A stretch of DNA of 45,093 bases from JBBQER01 sp052148155 (GTDB taxonomy: Bacteria; Actinomycetota; Acidimicrobiia; IMCC26256; PALSA-610): contig JBKQIY010000057.1 in the NCBI GenBank assembly GCA_052148155.1, forward strand, positions 1 through 45,093, read 5' to 3'. A program made the translations under genes and the position numbers. Shown here one piece after another: positions 1 to 9,044 of the stretch; within the stretch, counting starts at the first letter, position 1; every line of letters starts with the position of its first letter. The notes under the pieces are model-generated. The model did not search any database. It saw nothing but the letters and a program-made list of their open reading frames with translations, and was not told the origin of the DNA.

Positions 1-16
1 CGCCCGGTGGCGGTCA

Positions 17-1318
17 CTACAGGGACCATATCGTCACCGCGATGACGAGGGTGCACGCCACCTGCACTGCGAGCCATGTGCGAGTCGACCGCAGCGCGCG
101 CGGACCGACTGCGAGCGCCGATGTGGCGAGCACGGCCCACGGCACGAACGGGACCCAGATTCGTTCGACCTCACCTTTGGACATGCCGCTGAGATCGGCA
201 AGCGCGACAACCGCGAGGACACCTCCGACGAGCAACCATGCTTGTCGGTCGCGAAGTCGTGTCAAGGCGACCGCAACCGCGGGACCGGTCGCGATCGCGA
301 GAACTGCGAGATCGGCGATCAAAAAGTACGAGTAGGGACGCTGGCTTGCGGCGCCGATCCAGTACTCGTGGCGCGTCGCCGCGAATCCCGCGAACCACGA
401 GAAGCCCGTGGCTGCGAACCCAACGAAGAACGGAATGATGCCAACCGCCGCGACGAGCAGCGGGCGGAACCGCCGCCGTGCCCAGCACACCGCGATCGGT
501 AACAGCGCGATCAACGCAAGGCCGTACGACAAGAACAGGGTGAGTCCGAACAGCAGACCGCCGGCGAGGGCGTACAGGTCGGCGCGTCGTCCACCGCGGC
601 TGCTGGCCAGGACGATCAACATGACCGCGGTCGCGGAGACGCCTGCGAAGAATGCGTCGGCGGTCTGCCACCAGAGCACGGCGGGCACGAGCGCAAGAAA
701 CGCTGCGGCACCGCGCGCCGCGTCCTCGCCGGCGACGTCTCGGTACGCAACCAGCGCCGCAGACCCTGCGGTGACGCCACCCCCGATCGTGAGCGCGGCG
801 TTCCAGCCCGGCGTGGCGAAACCGACCCGTGACATGACCCACTCGATCACGACCATGGCCGGCGGGTGACCAATCGTGTTCTGGTTGTAGGTGGCGATCT
901 TGTCGACGAACTGCGACAGGTACGTGTGGATCGAATGGATCCCCTGAGCGGTCTGCAGGTAGTCGAACCGTTGGACTGCGAACAGCGCGGTGAGCGCGTG
1001 TGGGCCGTCGACGTACGCCATCGCCACTGCCCACACCGTGCTCGCGATCGCCGTGCTCGCCAATACCGCACGCCACGACCATGTGCGCGCAGCTTGGGGG
1101 CCGTATCGGATGATCACGCCCGATACGACCACGGCGGGAACGACGCGCAGACTGACGTGCAGGTGCGAACGACTCCAAAACGGCGGCGTGCCCAAGAACA
1201 GGTCATGGTGGGTCAGGACCAGGATCCGTCCCCATACGAACGCGACGACGATCAGCGCGGACCACGCGATGAGGACGCGCCGGGTCGAGACGCGCGCCGG
1301 CGCGCGAAGGTCGAGCAT
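17..1318 (-). CDS. Polytopic membrane protein, GT-C glycosyltransferase-like
   Basis: The roughly 433-residue protein is almost entirely hydrophobic helices, about ten membrane spans, beginning with the helix at residues 14-33. A loop near residues 148-154 carries NTIGHPP, reminiscent of the HPP-containing loops of GT-C fold, polyprenol-phosphate-sugar-dependent glycosyltransferases. No signature fixes a substrate, so the enzyme assignment is inference. I chose the ATG that begins MLDLRAPARVST; the reading frame stays open 53 codons further upstream but would then enter the promoter zone of the divergent glycosyltransferase gene. The two starts are about 115 bp apart. The divergent GT2 neighbour fits a role in making or attaching a cell-envelope sugar. 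Alternative: a membrane protein of unknown function with no catalytic role. Confidence 0.7.
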   Translation of the reverse strand: MLDLRAPARVSTRRVLIAWSALIVVAFVWGRILVLTHHDLFLGTPPFWSRSHLHVSLRVVPAVVVSGVIIRYGPQAARTWSWRAVLASTAIASTVWAVAMAYVDGPHALTALFAVQRFDYLQTAQGIHSIHTYLSQFVDKIATYNQNTIGHPPAMVVIEWVMSRVGFATPGWNAALTIGGGVTAGSAALVAYRDVAGEDAARGAAAFLALVPAVLWWQTADAFFAGVSATAVMLIVLASSRGGRRADLYALAGGLLFGLTLFLSYGLALIALLPIAVCWARRRFRPLLVAAVGIIPFFVGFAATGFSWFAGFAATRHEYWIGAASQRPYSYFLIADLAVLAIATGPAVAVALTRLRDRQAWLLVGGVLAVVALADLSGMSKGEVERIWVPFVPWAVLATSALAVGPRALRSTRTWLAVQVACTLVIAVTIWSL

Positions 1319-1433
1319 CGGTTCTGACGGTACCGAGCCTCCGACGCGCGCCTTGGTCTGCGTCGAAAAAGTTTCGCGAATCGTAAGCACGTCTCCGGCC
1401 CGCGCACGCCGGCTGCTCGTTACGGTGCCCAGG

Positions 1434-2075
1434 ATGCCGGATGTGATCCTGCCCGCCCTCGACGAGGCCCTCGCCATCCCCGGCGTGCTGGCCAGCCTGC
1501 CGCCCGGCTATCACGCGATCGTCGTCGACAACGGCTCCCAAGACGGTACAGCGGCGGTCGCCCGCGCCGCGGGCGCAGAAGTGATCGACGAACCGCGGCG
1601 GGGCTTCGGCGCGGCCTGTTTCGCCGGTCTGCGGGCGGCGACGAGTGACGTCGTGTGCTTCATGGACTGCGACGGCTCCTTCGACGGTGCCGACCTTGTA
1701 CGCGTGGTTGCGCCAATCGACACCGATGTCGCCGATCTCGTGCTCGGCGCCCGTGACGCGGCCCGGGGCGCGTGGCCGTTCCATGCCCGCGTCGCCAACA
1801 AGTTTCTCGCAGCCGAGGTGCGCCGCCGCACCGACGTTCGGCTCCGCGATCTCGGCCCGATGCGAGCAGTACGCCGCGAACCGCTCCTCGAACTCGGCTT
1901 GGTCGACCGACGCTTCGGCTGGCCGCTCGAGATGGTCCTGCGCGCCGCCCGTTCTGAGTGGCGGATCACCGAAGTGCTCGTCGGATACGAACCGCGGGTC
2001 GGCCAGTCGAAGGTGACCGGAACGATTGGCGGCACCGCCCGCGCGGTGCGCGACATGGCCCGACTCCTGCGATGA
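1434..2075 (+). CDS. Family 2 glycosyltransferase
   Basis: A 213-residue cytoplasmic GT-A fold glycosyltransferase. The N-terminus gives the nucleotide-sugar site (VILPALDEA followed by IVVDNGSQDGTA) and residues near 80 give the metal-binding DCDGSF motif in DxD position. It is short for GT2 and lacks C-terminal membrane helices, so a soluble or peripherally bound enzyme transferring to a lipid carrier is likely. It is the first gene of a long, translationally coupled cluster: its TGA overlaps the ATG of the DUF2064 gene. GT2 and DUF2064 proteins are commonly adjacent (the TIGR04283/TIGR04282 pair). The start is the ATG before PDVILPAL; longer versions read into the divergent promoter region. 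Substrate unknown. Confidence 0.88.
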   Translation: MPDVILPALDEALAIPGVLASLPPGYHAIVVDNGSQDGTAAVARAAGAEVIDEPRRGFGAACFAGLRAATSDVVCFMDCDGSFDGADLVRVVAPIDTDVADLVLGARDAARGAWPFHARVANKFLAAEVRRRTDVRLRDLGPMRAVRREPLLELGLVDRRFGWPLEMVLRAARSEWRITEVLVGYEPRVGQSKVTGTIGGTARAVRDMARLLR

Positions 2076-2719
2076 TGCCGACGACGCTGATCGTCATCGC
2101 GAAATCTCCCGTCCCGGGCCGTGTGAAAACACGTCTGTGTCCGCCCTGCCGCCCCGACCAGGCCGCCGCCCTCGCCGGGGCGGCGTTGGCCGACACGTTG
2201 GCGACCGTCGCCGCGACCCGCGCGACCGGCAGGGTGCTCGCGCTCGACGGCGCGCGCGGCCCGTGGATCCCGGACGGCTTCGTGATCGTGCCTCAGATCG
2301 GCGCCGGGCTCGACGAACGACTCGCGAACGCTTTCGCGGCTGTGTCCGGACCTGCCGTCCTTGTGGGCATGGACACCCCTCAAATCACGCCCGCGCTGTT
2401 GGAACACGCCGAGCGCAGACTCCACGAACCCGACATCGATGCCGTGCTCGGTCTCGCCGAGGACGGCGGATGGTGGGCCATTGGATTGCGTCGTGCGGAT
2501 CCACGCGTCTTCGTCGGGGTACCGATGAGTACCCCGCAGACCGGACGAGCGCAACTCGACAGACTCGCTTCGCTCGGGCTCCGTACCGCGATACTGCCCA
2601 CGTTACGCGACGTGGACACCTTCTCCGATGTGCTCGCAGTCGCGGCCGAGATCCCCGCGTCGCGCTTCGCGTCCGCGGTCGAACGCCTCGACGAACTCAC
2701 CGAGGGCGTGGCCGGATGA
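2072..2719 (+). CDS. DUF2064 (TIGR04282-like) nucleotidyl/glycosyl transferase family protein
   Basis: 215 residues with the family hallmarks: KSPVPGRVKTRL at the N-terminus (nucleotide-binding loop like that of MobA-type transferases), GMDTPQIT in the middle and AEDGGWWAIGL. These place it in DUF2064, GT-A-fold proteins usually encoded beside a GT2 enzyme. The actual reaction is not established for most members. The start overlaps the upstream stop (ATGATG, two possible ATGs), and the downstream gene starts inside the TGA, so translation is coupled on both sides. The gene contains one TTA leucine codon at 2603-2605, rare in such a high-GC genome. Confidence 0.85.
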   Translation: MMPTTLIVIAKSPVPGRVKTRLCPPCRPDQAAALAGAALADTLATVAATRATGRVLALDGARGPWIPDGFVIVPQIGAGLDERLANAFAAVSGPAVLVGMDTPQITPALLEHAERRLHEPDIDAVLGLAEDGGWWAIGLRRADPRVFVGVPMSTPQTGRAQLDRLASLGLRTAILPTLRDVDTFSDVLAVAAEIPASRFASAVERLDELTEGVAG

Positions 2720-3837
2720 CCGCTACCGCGACTAGCCCAGTCCACGACGAACGCGTCGCGGCGCGGCTCGGTCTCGCCTTGGGTATCACGTTCACGGTCT
2801 GTTTCCTGACCGGCCTGTACTCGCATCTGGCGCAGCATCCGTCGTGGGGGTTCGAGCTCCCCGCCCGGCCCGTCGGCCTGTATCGCGTGACACAAGGCGT
2901 CCACGTCGCGACCGGCATCGCTTCGATACCGCTGCTGTTCGCGAAACTCTGGAGCGTCTACCCGCAGCTGTTTCAGTGGCCGCCCGTCAAGGGTGTCGCG
3001 CATGCGATCGAACGGCTCGCCATCTTTCCCCTCGTCGCCGGAAGCATCTTCTTGCTGTTCACCGGCCTTGCCAACATCAACTTGTGGTACCCGTGGCATT
3101 TCGACTTCCCGAGCATGCATTACCGCGCCGCGTGGATCACTGTCGGCGCGTTGATCATCCACATCGGCGCGAAATGGACGACGAGCCGACGCGCGCTGCG
3201 CCACGAGCCAGCCGAACCGGCGGGACGCGCCGACCCTGCCGCCCTCGACCGGCGGCGATTCCTGTACACGGCGTTCGGAGCGAGCGCCCTCGTCGTCTTG
3301 TTCAGTGTCGGTGAAACGTTCCGGCCGTTGGAACGGCTCGCGCTGTTGTCGCCGCGACGGCCCGATACCGGCACGCAAGGATTTCCGGTCAACGCAACCG
3401 CAAAAGAAGCACAGGTGATCACGCTCGCCCAGTCGCCCGACTACCGGCTCCAGGTCACCGGCAACGTCGCCCGGCCGCTGTCATTCACGCTCGACGAACT
3501 CCGGGCCCTTCCACAACACTCGGCCACGTTGCCGATCTCCTGCGTCGAAGGTTGGAGCGCCTCACGACGCTGGACCGGCATACGAGTGCGGGACCTGCTC
3601 GCGATGGCAGGCGCACCCGCACACGCAGCCGCGCAGGTCCTGTCTTTCCAGCCGGGTGGCAGCTACCGCAGCTCCGAGCTCAACCACTTCCAAGCTCACG
3701 ACCCCGACACCCTGCTCGCACTGCAAGTCAACGGTGAAACTCTCGCGCTCGATCACGGCTACCCGTGCCGTCTGATCGCACCTGACCGCCCCGGCGTGCT
3801 CCAAACAAAGTGGATCAACCGCCTGGTCGTGCAATGA
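2716..3837 (+). CDS. Membrane-anchored sulfite-oxidase-family molybdopterin oxidoreductase
   Basis: 373 residues in two parts. Residues 1-165 form four helices with histidines in or beside them (QGVHVATG, MHYRAAW, LIIHIGAKW), resembling a cytochrome-b-type haem-binding or electron-transfer module. A fifth helix (FLYTAFGASALVVLFSVGETF) then leads to the oxidoreductase domain. This has the molybdenum-cofactor motif with the likely ligand cysteine in ISCVEGWSASRRWTGI and a terminus PDRPGVLQTKWINRLVV typical of the family. The domain is shorter than animal sulfite oxidase and lacks the C-terminal dimerisation domain, as in bacterial YedY/MsrP-like enzymes. Substrate unknown. ATGA overlaps join it to both neighbours; fusion of b-type membrane part and catalytic part suggests quinone-linked electron flow. 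Confidence 0.87.
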   Translation: MTATATSPVHDERVAARLGLALGITFTVCFLTGLYSHLAQHPSWGFELPARPVGLYRVTQGVHVATGIASIPLLFAKLWSVYPQLFQWPPVKGVAHAIERLAIFPLVAGSIFLLFTGLANINLWYPWHFDFPSMHYRAAWITVGALIIHIGAKWTTSRRALRHEPAEPAGRADPAALDRRRFLYTAFGASALVVLFSVGETFRPLERLALLSPRRPDTGTQGFPVNATAKEAQVITLAQSPDYRLQVTGNVARPLSFTLDELRALPQHSATLPISCVEGWSASRRWTGIRVRDLLAMAGAPAHAAAQVLSFQPGGSYRSSELNHFQAHDPDTLLALQVNGETLALDHGYPCRLIAPDRPGVLQTKWINRLVVQ

Positions 3838-4331
3838 GCACCCCCACCCCGACCACAACACATGAGCGGCGCGGTCTGATCGCAGGGCTCGTGCTCGGAG
3901 TCCCGTTCATGGCCGTCGGCGTCGCGGACTTCGTCGCGAACTTCGACGGGCCCAGTTTCCGGAGCTTCTTACGGTTCTTCATCGGCGGCGCCCTCGTGCA
4001 CGATCTGATCGTGGCGCCCGTCGCCGCACTCATCGGCGTGGCCGTCATCCGCCGCGTCCCCGCCCTTGCACGTGCCCCGTTGCGGGCCGCGCTGTTCGGC
4101 TCCGCGGTCGCAGTCGCGGTCGCGTGGCCGGAACTACGCAGCTACGGTCGGATGCGCACACCCGACAACAAGAGTGTCCAACCCCTCAACTACACCACGG
4201 CGGTCGCGACCGTCGTCGGCGTGGTCTGGATCATCAGCGCGCTATGGCTCGTCGTCATCATCGTCCGAGATCGCCGCAACGGCGACGGCCGTGCACGCCC
4301 CGAGCCTTCCCGACAGCACGGTCTCAGCTGA
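3834..4331 (+). CDS. Small integral membrane protein of unknown function
   Basis: 165 residues with about four membrane helices: residues 15-35, 50-72, 83-100 and 125-148, ending in a basic cytoplasmic tail (RDRRNGDGRARPEP). No recognisable catalytic motif. The start ATG overlaps the TGA of the molybdoenzyme gene (ATGA), so it is very likely co-translated and may be a partner of that membrane oxidoreductase or of the ABC system that follows. It contains a TTA leucine codon at 3969-3971. I do not recognise the family. Confidence 0.75.
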   Translation: MSTPTPTTTHERRGLIAGLVLGVPFMAVGVADFVANFDGPSFRSFLRFFIGGALVHDLIVAPVAALIGVAVIRRVPALARAPLRAALFGSAVAVAVAWPELRSYGRMRTPDNKSVQPLNYTTAVATVVGVVWIISALWLVVIIVRDRRNGDGRARPEPSRQHGLS

Positions 4332-4359
4332 CTCCCAGGCGCGTTTCGTACCCGTGGGT

Positions 4360-5058
4360 GTGAAGATCGAACCGGCCGGCGCCGGCGTTGCCGTCGAGGT
4401 ACGCGACCTCGGTTTCGCCTACGACACGCCCAACGGTCCGCTCGTCGTGCTCGACCACGTGTCGTTCGACGTACCAGCCGGCGCCGTCGTTGCGATCAGA
4501 GGACGGTCCGGGTCTGGGAAGACCACCCTGCTCTCACTCCTCGGCGGCCTCGACCAGATCGACGACGGGAGCGTGACCGTCGGCGAACACGATCTTGGCC
4601 GACTCACGCGCAACGAGATTGCCGCCTACCGCCGAGACGTGGTCGGCTTCGTGTTTCAAGACTTCGGCCTCCTCGGCCAGCTCACCGCCCTCGAGAACGT
4701 CGAGCTCGCCCTCATGTTCTCACCGAACCCGCGCCGAGTGCGGCGAACCCGCGCTGCCGAGCTCCTCGACGCCGTCGGTCTGGCGGAGCGACTCGGTCAC
4801 CGGCCCCGGGCACTCAGCGGCGGAGAGAAACAACGGGTCGCGATCGCACGTGCGCTCGCCAACAACCCCCAACTGGTGCTCGCCGACGAACCGACCGGCA
4901 ACCTCGACGCCGACGCAACCGACAACGTCCTCGAGCTGTTGCTGCGCGTCCCCGCCGACCACGGCTCAACCGTCATTGTCGTTACCCATGACGAAACCGT
5001 CGCCGGCGCGGCCCACAGCCAACTCCATCTCCTCGACGGACATTTCCAACCGTCATGA
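4360..5058 (+). CDS. ABC transporter ATP-binding protein (MacB/LolD type)
   Basis: A complete nucleotide-binding domain: Walker A GRSGSGKTT, Q-loop VFQDFGLLGQL, signature LSGGEKQRVAIARAL, Walker B LVLADEPTGNLD and switch histidine VTHDE. The EPTGNLD/GGEKQR pattern is that of the MacB/LolD/FtsE class that pairs with FtsX-type permeases, and exactly such a permease follows with an ATGA overlap. I used the GTG before KIEP; another GTG lies two codons upstream and no convincing ribosome binding site separates them. The pair would make a mechanotransmission-type transporter acting on an envelope substrate or lipoprotein rather than a classical importer. Confidence 0.9.
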   Translation: MKIEPAGAGVAVEVRDLGFAYDTPNGPLVVLDHVSFDVPAGAVVAIRGRSGSGKTTLLSLLGGLDQIDDGSVTVGEHDLGRLTRNEIAAYRRDVVGFVFQDFGLLGQLTALENVELALMFSPNPRRVRRTRAAELLDAVGLAERLGHRPRALSGGEKQRVAIARALANNPQLVLADEPTGNLDADATDNVLELLLRVPADHGSTVIVVTHDETVAGAAHSQLHLLDGHFQPS

Positions 5059-6377
5059 CGTGGCGTAACGCAATCGTGCTCGCCCGCCGAAGCGTGGGAC
5101 GTCGCGGTGGGCGCGCTCTACTCACCGTCCTCGCGGTCGCGCTCGGCGCCGCGTTGCTGTCGTCGTTGCTCATCGCGAGCAGCGCCGCCAAACAACGAGT
5201 GCTCGACCAGGTGAGCGAGGGCGGCCCACTCGCCGCCATCCAAGTTGCTCCGGCCGTCCCGAATCCCGGCTCGCTCGACACCGACAACCCATCGCCTGGC
5301 CCGCCGCACGCCTTGGACGACCATGCCCTGGCTCGGATCGCGAAACTCGCCAACGTCGTATCGGTCGTCCCCGTCGTGACAACACCGATCCTCATCGTGC
5401 CCCCGACAATGCTCCCCAACGGCACCCGTCTCTCGCGGCCCGACCGCGGTCCGATTTTCGACTCGATCGTTGGGATCGACCTCTCCCGCGCCCGAGATGT
5501 GCCGCTCACCGTCCTCGACGGCCGCCTCCCCCAAACGAACTCCACGACCGAAGTCGCAGTCACGCTCGATTTCCTCAGCCGCATCGGCATCGACCAGACG
5601 AAGGCCGCGAACGTGCTCGGCACCGAACTCACCCTCGGTGCACCGCGCGCCACGGGCGACGGCCAGTCCCGACGCTTTCTCGCTCGCTGGACCCGCGTCG
5701 TGATCGTCGGCGTCGTCGCCCAAGATGCCAGTAACGGCCTCCTGCTCGCGCCGCTCTCCGTCGCGCGCACCGCACGGGCCTGGACCCTGGCCGGTTCGGC
5801 GGTCGATGACCTCGGAGCGAACCCGTCGCCATATTCGGCTTTATTCGTGGTCGCCCACGGCCTCGGACATGTCCCCGACGTGCGCGCCGAGATCAACGCC
5901 GTCGGTTACTCCACCAGCGCGTCCGAAACGCTCATCGCCCAAGTGCAGCGCTACCTCCACGTCGTCAGTCTCGTACTCGCAGGGATCGGCCTCATCGGAC
6001 TCGCGATCGCCGCGCTCGGCATCTCGAACGCCATGCTCGCCGCGATCCGAGAACGCCGCCGCGAGATCGGCGTACTCAAAGCGCTCGGCGCCGCCGATCG
6101 AGACGTCCGCCGCGTGTTCCTCGTCGAAGCGGGCACGCTCGGCTTCGTCGGCGGCGTCGCCGGTACGACGCTCGGATTCGCGGTCGCAAGCCTGCTCGCG
6201 GCCGTCGTCAACCGCTACCTCGCAAGCCAATCGCTCCAGACCGTCAACTTTGGGTTCCCGGCCGCGCTGCTCGCCGCCGTCGTCACCGGCGCCACCCTGC
6301 TCGCACTGGCCGCAGGAACCATCCCGGCACTCCGAGCAGCCCGCATGCCGGCACGGCAAGCGATCAGCGACGAATGA
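5055..6377 (+). CDS. FtsX/MacB-like ABC permease
   Basis: 440 residues with the MacB/FtsX layout: one N-terminal helix (residues 20-40, ALLTVLAVALGAALLSSLLIA), a large extracytoplasmic domain of about 240 residues, then three C-terminal helices, with the cytoplasmic loop IRERRREIGVLKALGA typical of FtsX permeases. It is the partner of the ATPase gene that it overlaps by four bases. The last codon region overlaps the ATG of the following lipoprotein gene, so a stable ATPase-permease-lipoprotein complex is plausible. The substrate is not shown by the sequence. Confidence 0.9.
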   Translation: MTWRNAIVLARRSVGRRGGRALLTVLAVALGAALLSSLLIASSAAKQRVLDQVSEGGPLAAIQVAPAVPNPGSLDTDNPSPGPPHALDDHALARIAKLANVVSVVPVVTTPILIVPPTMLPNGTRLSRPDRGPIFDSIVGIDLSRARDVPLTVLDGRLPQTNSTTEVAVTLDFLSRIGIDQTKAANVLGTELTLGAPRATGDGQSRRFLARWTRVVIVGVVAQDASNGLLLAPLSVARTARAWTLAGSAVDDLGANPSPYSALFVVAHGLGHVPDVRAEINAVGYSTSASETLIAQVQRYLHVVSLVLAGIGLIGLAIAALGISNAMLAAIRERRREIGVLKALGAADRDVRRVFLVEAGTLGFVGGVAGTTLGFAVASLLAAVVNRYLASQSLQTVNFGFPAALLAAVVTGATLLALAAGTIPALRAARMPARQAISDE

Positions 6378-7027
6378 ACCCGCCGCCGGTCCGCCGTCTC
6401 GCCGCCGTATGCGCCGTTGCGTTCCTGTGCGCAGCTTGCAGCGGCGGCCGTTCAGCCGCGCGATTGGCGGCCCCCACCGACAACGCAGCCGCCCGGCCGC
6501 AGACCTTGCTCGTACTCGGCGGCGCAGACAACGAAGGACAAGCCGTACCCGACCGTCTGCAGAACGCCTGGCCGTACATCCTCTATCACGACGCCTTCCC
6601 GCGCTCGGCCGTGCTCGTCAACGACGCCCTCGACACGGCCACCGCCGCCGATGTTGTCGACACACAGGCTTCCCTCGTCCGTCAGCTCTCCCCGGACATC
6701 GTTGCAATGTGGATCGGAATCGACGACCTCCGCGACCGGACACCGATCCCCACGTTCACTCACGAACTCCGCACACTCATCGCAACGCTGCGCGCCGATG
6801 GAACAAGACGCATCCTCATAGCCGACATCCCGTCTGACTACGGATCAAACGCGGCCGTCTACGACGTTGCAATCCGGACCGTCGCGCAATCCGCAGGCGC
6901 GGATCTCGTCGAACTTCAACACCTTCATGTCACCTTCGTCACTGATCACCGATCACCACCCGAAGCCGACGCCGCAACGCACCGAGCGATCGCCAACGCG
7001 TTCGAACAAGTACTCCACCGACCCTGA
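6374..7027 (+). CDS. SGNH-hydrolase-like lipoprotein, active site degenerate
   Basis: 217 residues. The N-terminus is a lipoprotein signal (basic start, hydrophobic AAVCAVAFL, then CAACSGG with the acceptor cysteine). The mature part follows the SGNH order: a beta-strand LLVLGGADNEGQ where GDS would be, the MWIGIDDLRD block in place of GxND, and a terminal D-x-x-x-H-like stretch (EADAATHRAIANAF). The nucleophile-bearing GDS block is not conserved, so hydrolase activity is doubtful and a binding role is possible. It is the last gene of the coupled operon, with an ATGA overlap to the permease gene. A better-conserved SGNH lipoprotein gene occurs elsewhere in this window, split by an insertion sequence. 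Confidence 0.7.
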   Translation: MNPPPVRRLAAVCAVAFLCAACSGGRSAARLAAPTDNAAARPQTLLVLGGADNEGQAVPDRLQNAWPYILYHDAFPRSAVLVNDALDTATAADVVDTQASLVRQLSPDIVAMWIGIDDLRDRTPIPTFTHELRTLIATLRADGTRRILIADIPSDYGSNAAVYDVAIRTVAQSAGADLVELQHLHVTFVTDHRSPPEADAATHRAIANAFEQVLHRP

Positions 7028-7362
7028 TGCCATGCACCGAGCGGTCCCGCGCCCGCTGAGTCCGGTTTCGCGCACCATCGCGCGAGCGACGCCTCCCGGC
7101 GCGCCGCGCCCCTGACGGCCCCCCGCCATGCAATACGGATCTTTCACCTGGCGCCCTGAACGCGTATAGCGGCTGACGTGGTCAGTGGTGGTCTCGTGGT
7201 ATGGGCGGTCGTCCCATCCTCTTCAGGAGTACGACCAGGTCAGGACGGACTCGATCGACGCTGACGCCATCACACCGACGCGCTACTGGGCACGGGACTT
7301 TGCTTGGCGAGGAACAGCGAGCCGCCCTCAGTCAGGCGCCCGACTCGTCTCCTCCTGGCACG
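7028..7362. other. Intergenic region between convergent operons
   Basis: Lies between the end of the rightward operon and the end of the leftward csoR-permease pair. GC-rich with short dyads (around 7075-7110) but no clear T-tailed terminator. Reading frames here lack ribosome binding sites and known motifs; I see no gene. Confidence 0.5.
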
Positions 7363-8679
7363 TCAGCGGTCGTGTCGATGATCGCGGTGGTGTGCTGCGG
7401 TCGCGAAACGGTCGGGGCTTTGTGTGAACCGTTCGGCGCAGTCGTCGGAACAGAACCAGTACTGCTGGTTGTCGTGTGCGTGATGCGCGGGTGCGTTGGC
7501 GGTCTGGACTTGCATCCCGCAGACGGGATCGATCGCGAGGCCAGCTCCACCGCCGAGCCGGTCGCGGTGACGGTAAAGCCAGTAGAGGTACGCGCCCGCG
7601 GCGATCAACACGAAATTGAGGAAGGTCGTGTAGTTCCATTGGAAGCTGGTCGTGACGATCGAGGTGCTGGTCCGGTGCGGGATGAGGCCAGCCCATGAGA
7701 AGAGTCCTTCGACGATGAGGCCGGCGGCCGCCATCACGGCCCAGAACCACACGAGGAGCCGCAACATCAGTCGGGTGCCGTAGTACTTCCGGTAGATCAG
7801 GAGGAGCGGGAACGTGATGAGGTCGGCGAAGATAAAGGCGATGACGCCACCGAAGCTGATCCCTCCGGCCCATAGCGCGGCAGCGAGTGGGACGTTGCCG
7901 ATCGAACAGACGAAGCTGATGATCGCGATGAACGGTCCGACGATCACGTTCTCGAGTGATGTCCAAACGCCATGTCCTTGCAAGAACACCGCGTTCCACA
8001 CGTGGGTGGGTACGAGCACCGCCAGAAATCCAGCGACGAGATAGCCGACCAGCAGCTCTCGGCGCAGCATCTTGAGGTCGGCCATCGTGTAGCTGGCCGC
8101 GTCGGACCACGCTGCCCGCGAACGCAGCTTCGTCGACCAGGACGTGCGCTCGAGCTGGGCCTGCCGTTCGTCGCTGACGCCAACCATGGCGTCGTGGTCG
8201 TGACCGTCGAGCATCTGGCCCGACTGCAGGCGTTGTCGCGCTCGTTCGGCGCGGACACGTCCGATGACGACCGAGCCGGTGAGCGCCAGGAGGGCGATCA
8301 TGATCGGACCGCCGATGAACTCGGCCGCGGCGAACTGCCAGCCCATCAAGACGATGAGCACGATCCCGAGTTCGATGACCAGATTGGTCGACGCGAACAT
8401 GAAGATCATCGCGGTCACGAAGTCGGCGCCTTTTTGGAAGAGCGATTTGGCCACCGCGGTCGCGGCGTACGAACACGACGACGAGACCATTCCCCACGTG
8501 CTCGCTCGCGTCACGGAGACCGCTCGGTGGTCGCCCATCGTTCGTTCCATCGCCTCGCGAGGAACGAAGGCCTGCACCGCGCCCGATAGTGAGAACCCGA
8601 GGATGAGTGGCCAGAGCGTCACCCAGAACATGAAGAACGCCTCGCGCAAACTCCGACCGATATCCGAGACGACGAACAT
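7363..8679 (-). CDS. Permease (DUF318/ArsP_1 family) with C-terminal YHS metal-binding domain
   Basis: 438 residues. Residues 1-365 form about eight to ten membrane helices of the DUF318 permease family, with the cysteine-bearing segment SSCSYAATAVAKSLFQKGADF and a polar cytoplasmic loop near 130-185. Residues 385-425 are a YHS domain: DPVCGMQV, then a His-rich spacer, then QYWFCSDDCAERF. YHS domains bind metals in heavy-metal transport proteins. The tail ends in a His-rich stretch (HHRDHRHDR). Known relatives include ArsP (organoarsenical efflux) and SO_0444-type Cu/Zn exporters. The csoR gene 70 bp upstream points to a copper-like cue, while the nearby arsI cluster makes an arsenic role possible. 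Specificity is undecided. Confidence 0.86.
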   Translation of the reverse strand: MFVVSDIGRSLREAFFMFWVTLWPLILGFSLSGAVQAFVPREAMERTMGDHRAVSVTRASTWGMVSSSCSYAATAVAKSLFQKGADFVTAMIFMFASTNLVIELGIVLIVLMGWQFAAAEFIGGPIMIALLALTGSVVIGRVRAERARQRLQSGQMLDGHDHDAMVGVSDERQAQLERTSWSTKLRSRAAWSDAASYTMADLKMLRRELLVGYLVAGFLAVLVPTHVWNAVFLQGHGVWTSLENVIVGPFIAIISFVCSIGNVPLAAALWAGGISFGGVIAFIFADLITFPLLLIYRKYYGTRLMLRLLVWFWAVMAAAGLIVEGLFSWAGLIPHRTSTSIVTTSFQWNYTTFLNFVLIAAGAYLYWLYRHRDRLGGGAGLAIDPVCGMQVQTANAPAHHAHDNQQYWFCSDDCAERFTQSPDRFATAAHHRDHRHDR

Positions 8680-8749
8680 CGTTCAGTGTCCTCGCCTGCC
8701 CGTAGGCATCAGCCTCGTGTCGGTGTGCTGTCGACCCATGGTCGGATGC

Positions 8750-9031
8750 TCATGACTTGACGAGCCGGGCGATCGCGGCGGTCGCTTCGGCGACCTTGGC
8801 GTCGGCATCGGGGCCACCTGCGTCGATTGCGTCGCGCACACAATGGGCCAGGTGATCATCGAGGAGTTGCAGCGCGACGGCCTGCAGCGCCTTGGTCGCG
8901 GCGGCGACCTGCGTCAGGACATCGATGCAATAGGCGTCCTCGTCGACCATCCGCTGCAGGCCACGCACCTGGCCTTCGATACGCCGCAGCCGGCCCTGCA
9001 CGGCTTCCTTATGCCCGCTGTAACCGCTCAC
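8750..9031 (-). CDS. csoR: CsoR/FrmR-family metal-sensing repressor
   Basis: 93 residues, all-helical, matching CsoR-type copper sensors. The Cu(I)-binding triad is present as Cys35 (AYCIDVL), His60 and Cys64 (LDDHLAHCV). The N-terminal RLRRIEGQVRGLQRMV is the family's DNA-contact helix. Start is GTG with GGAGG four to five bases upstream. A palindrome with TACCC/GGGTA arms sits just upstream of the start and overlaps the region that would hold the promoter, implying autorepression and control of the downstream YHS permease gene, which is in the same direction with a 70-bp gap. Metal identity (copper versus another soft metal) is inferred from the Cys-His-Cys set only. Confidence 0.92.
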   Translation of the reverse strand: MSGYSGHKEAVQGRLRRIEGQVRGLQRMVDEDAYCIDVLTQVAAATKALQAVALQLLDDHLAHCVRDAIDAGGPDADAKVAEATAAIARLVKS

Positions 9032-9044
9032 TGGACCTCCCGGT

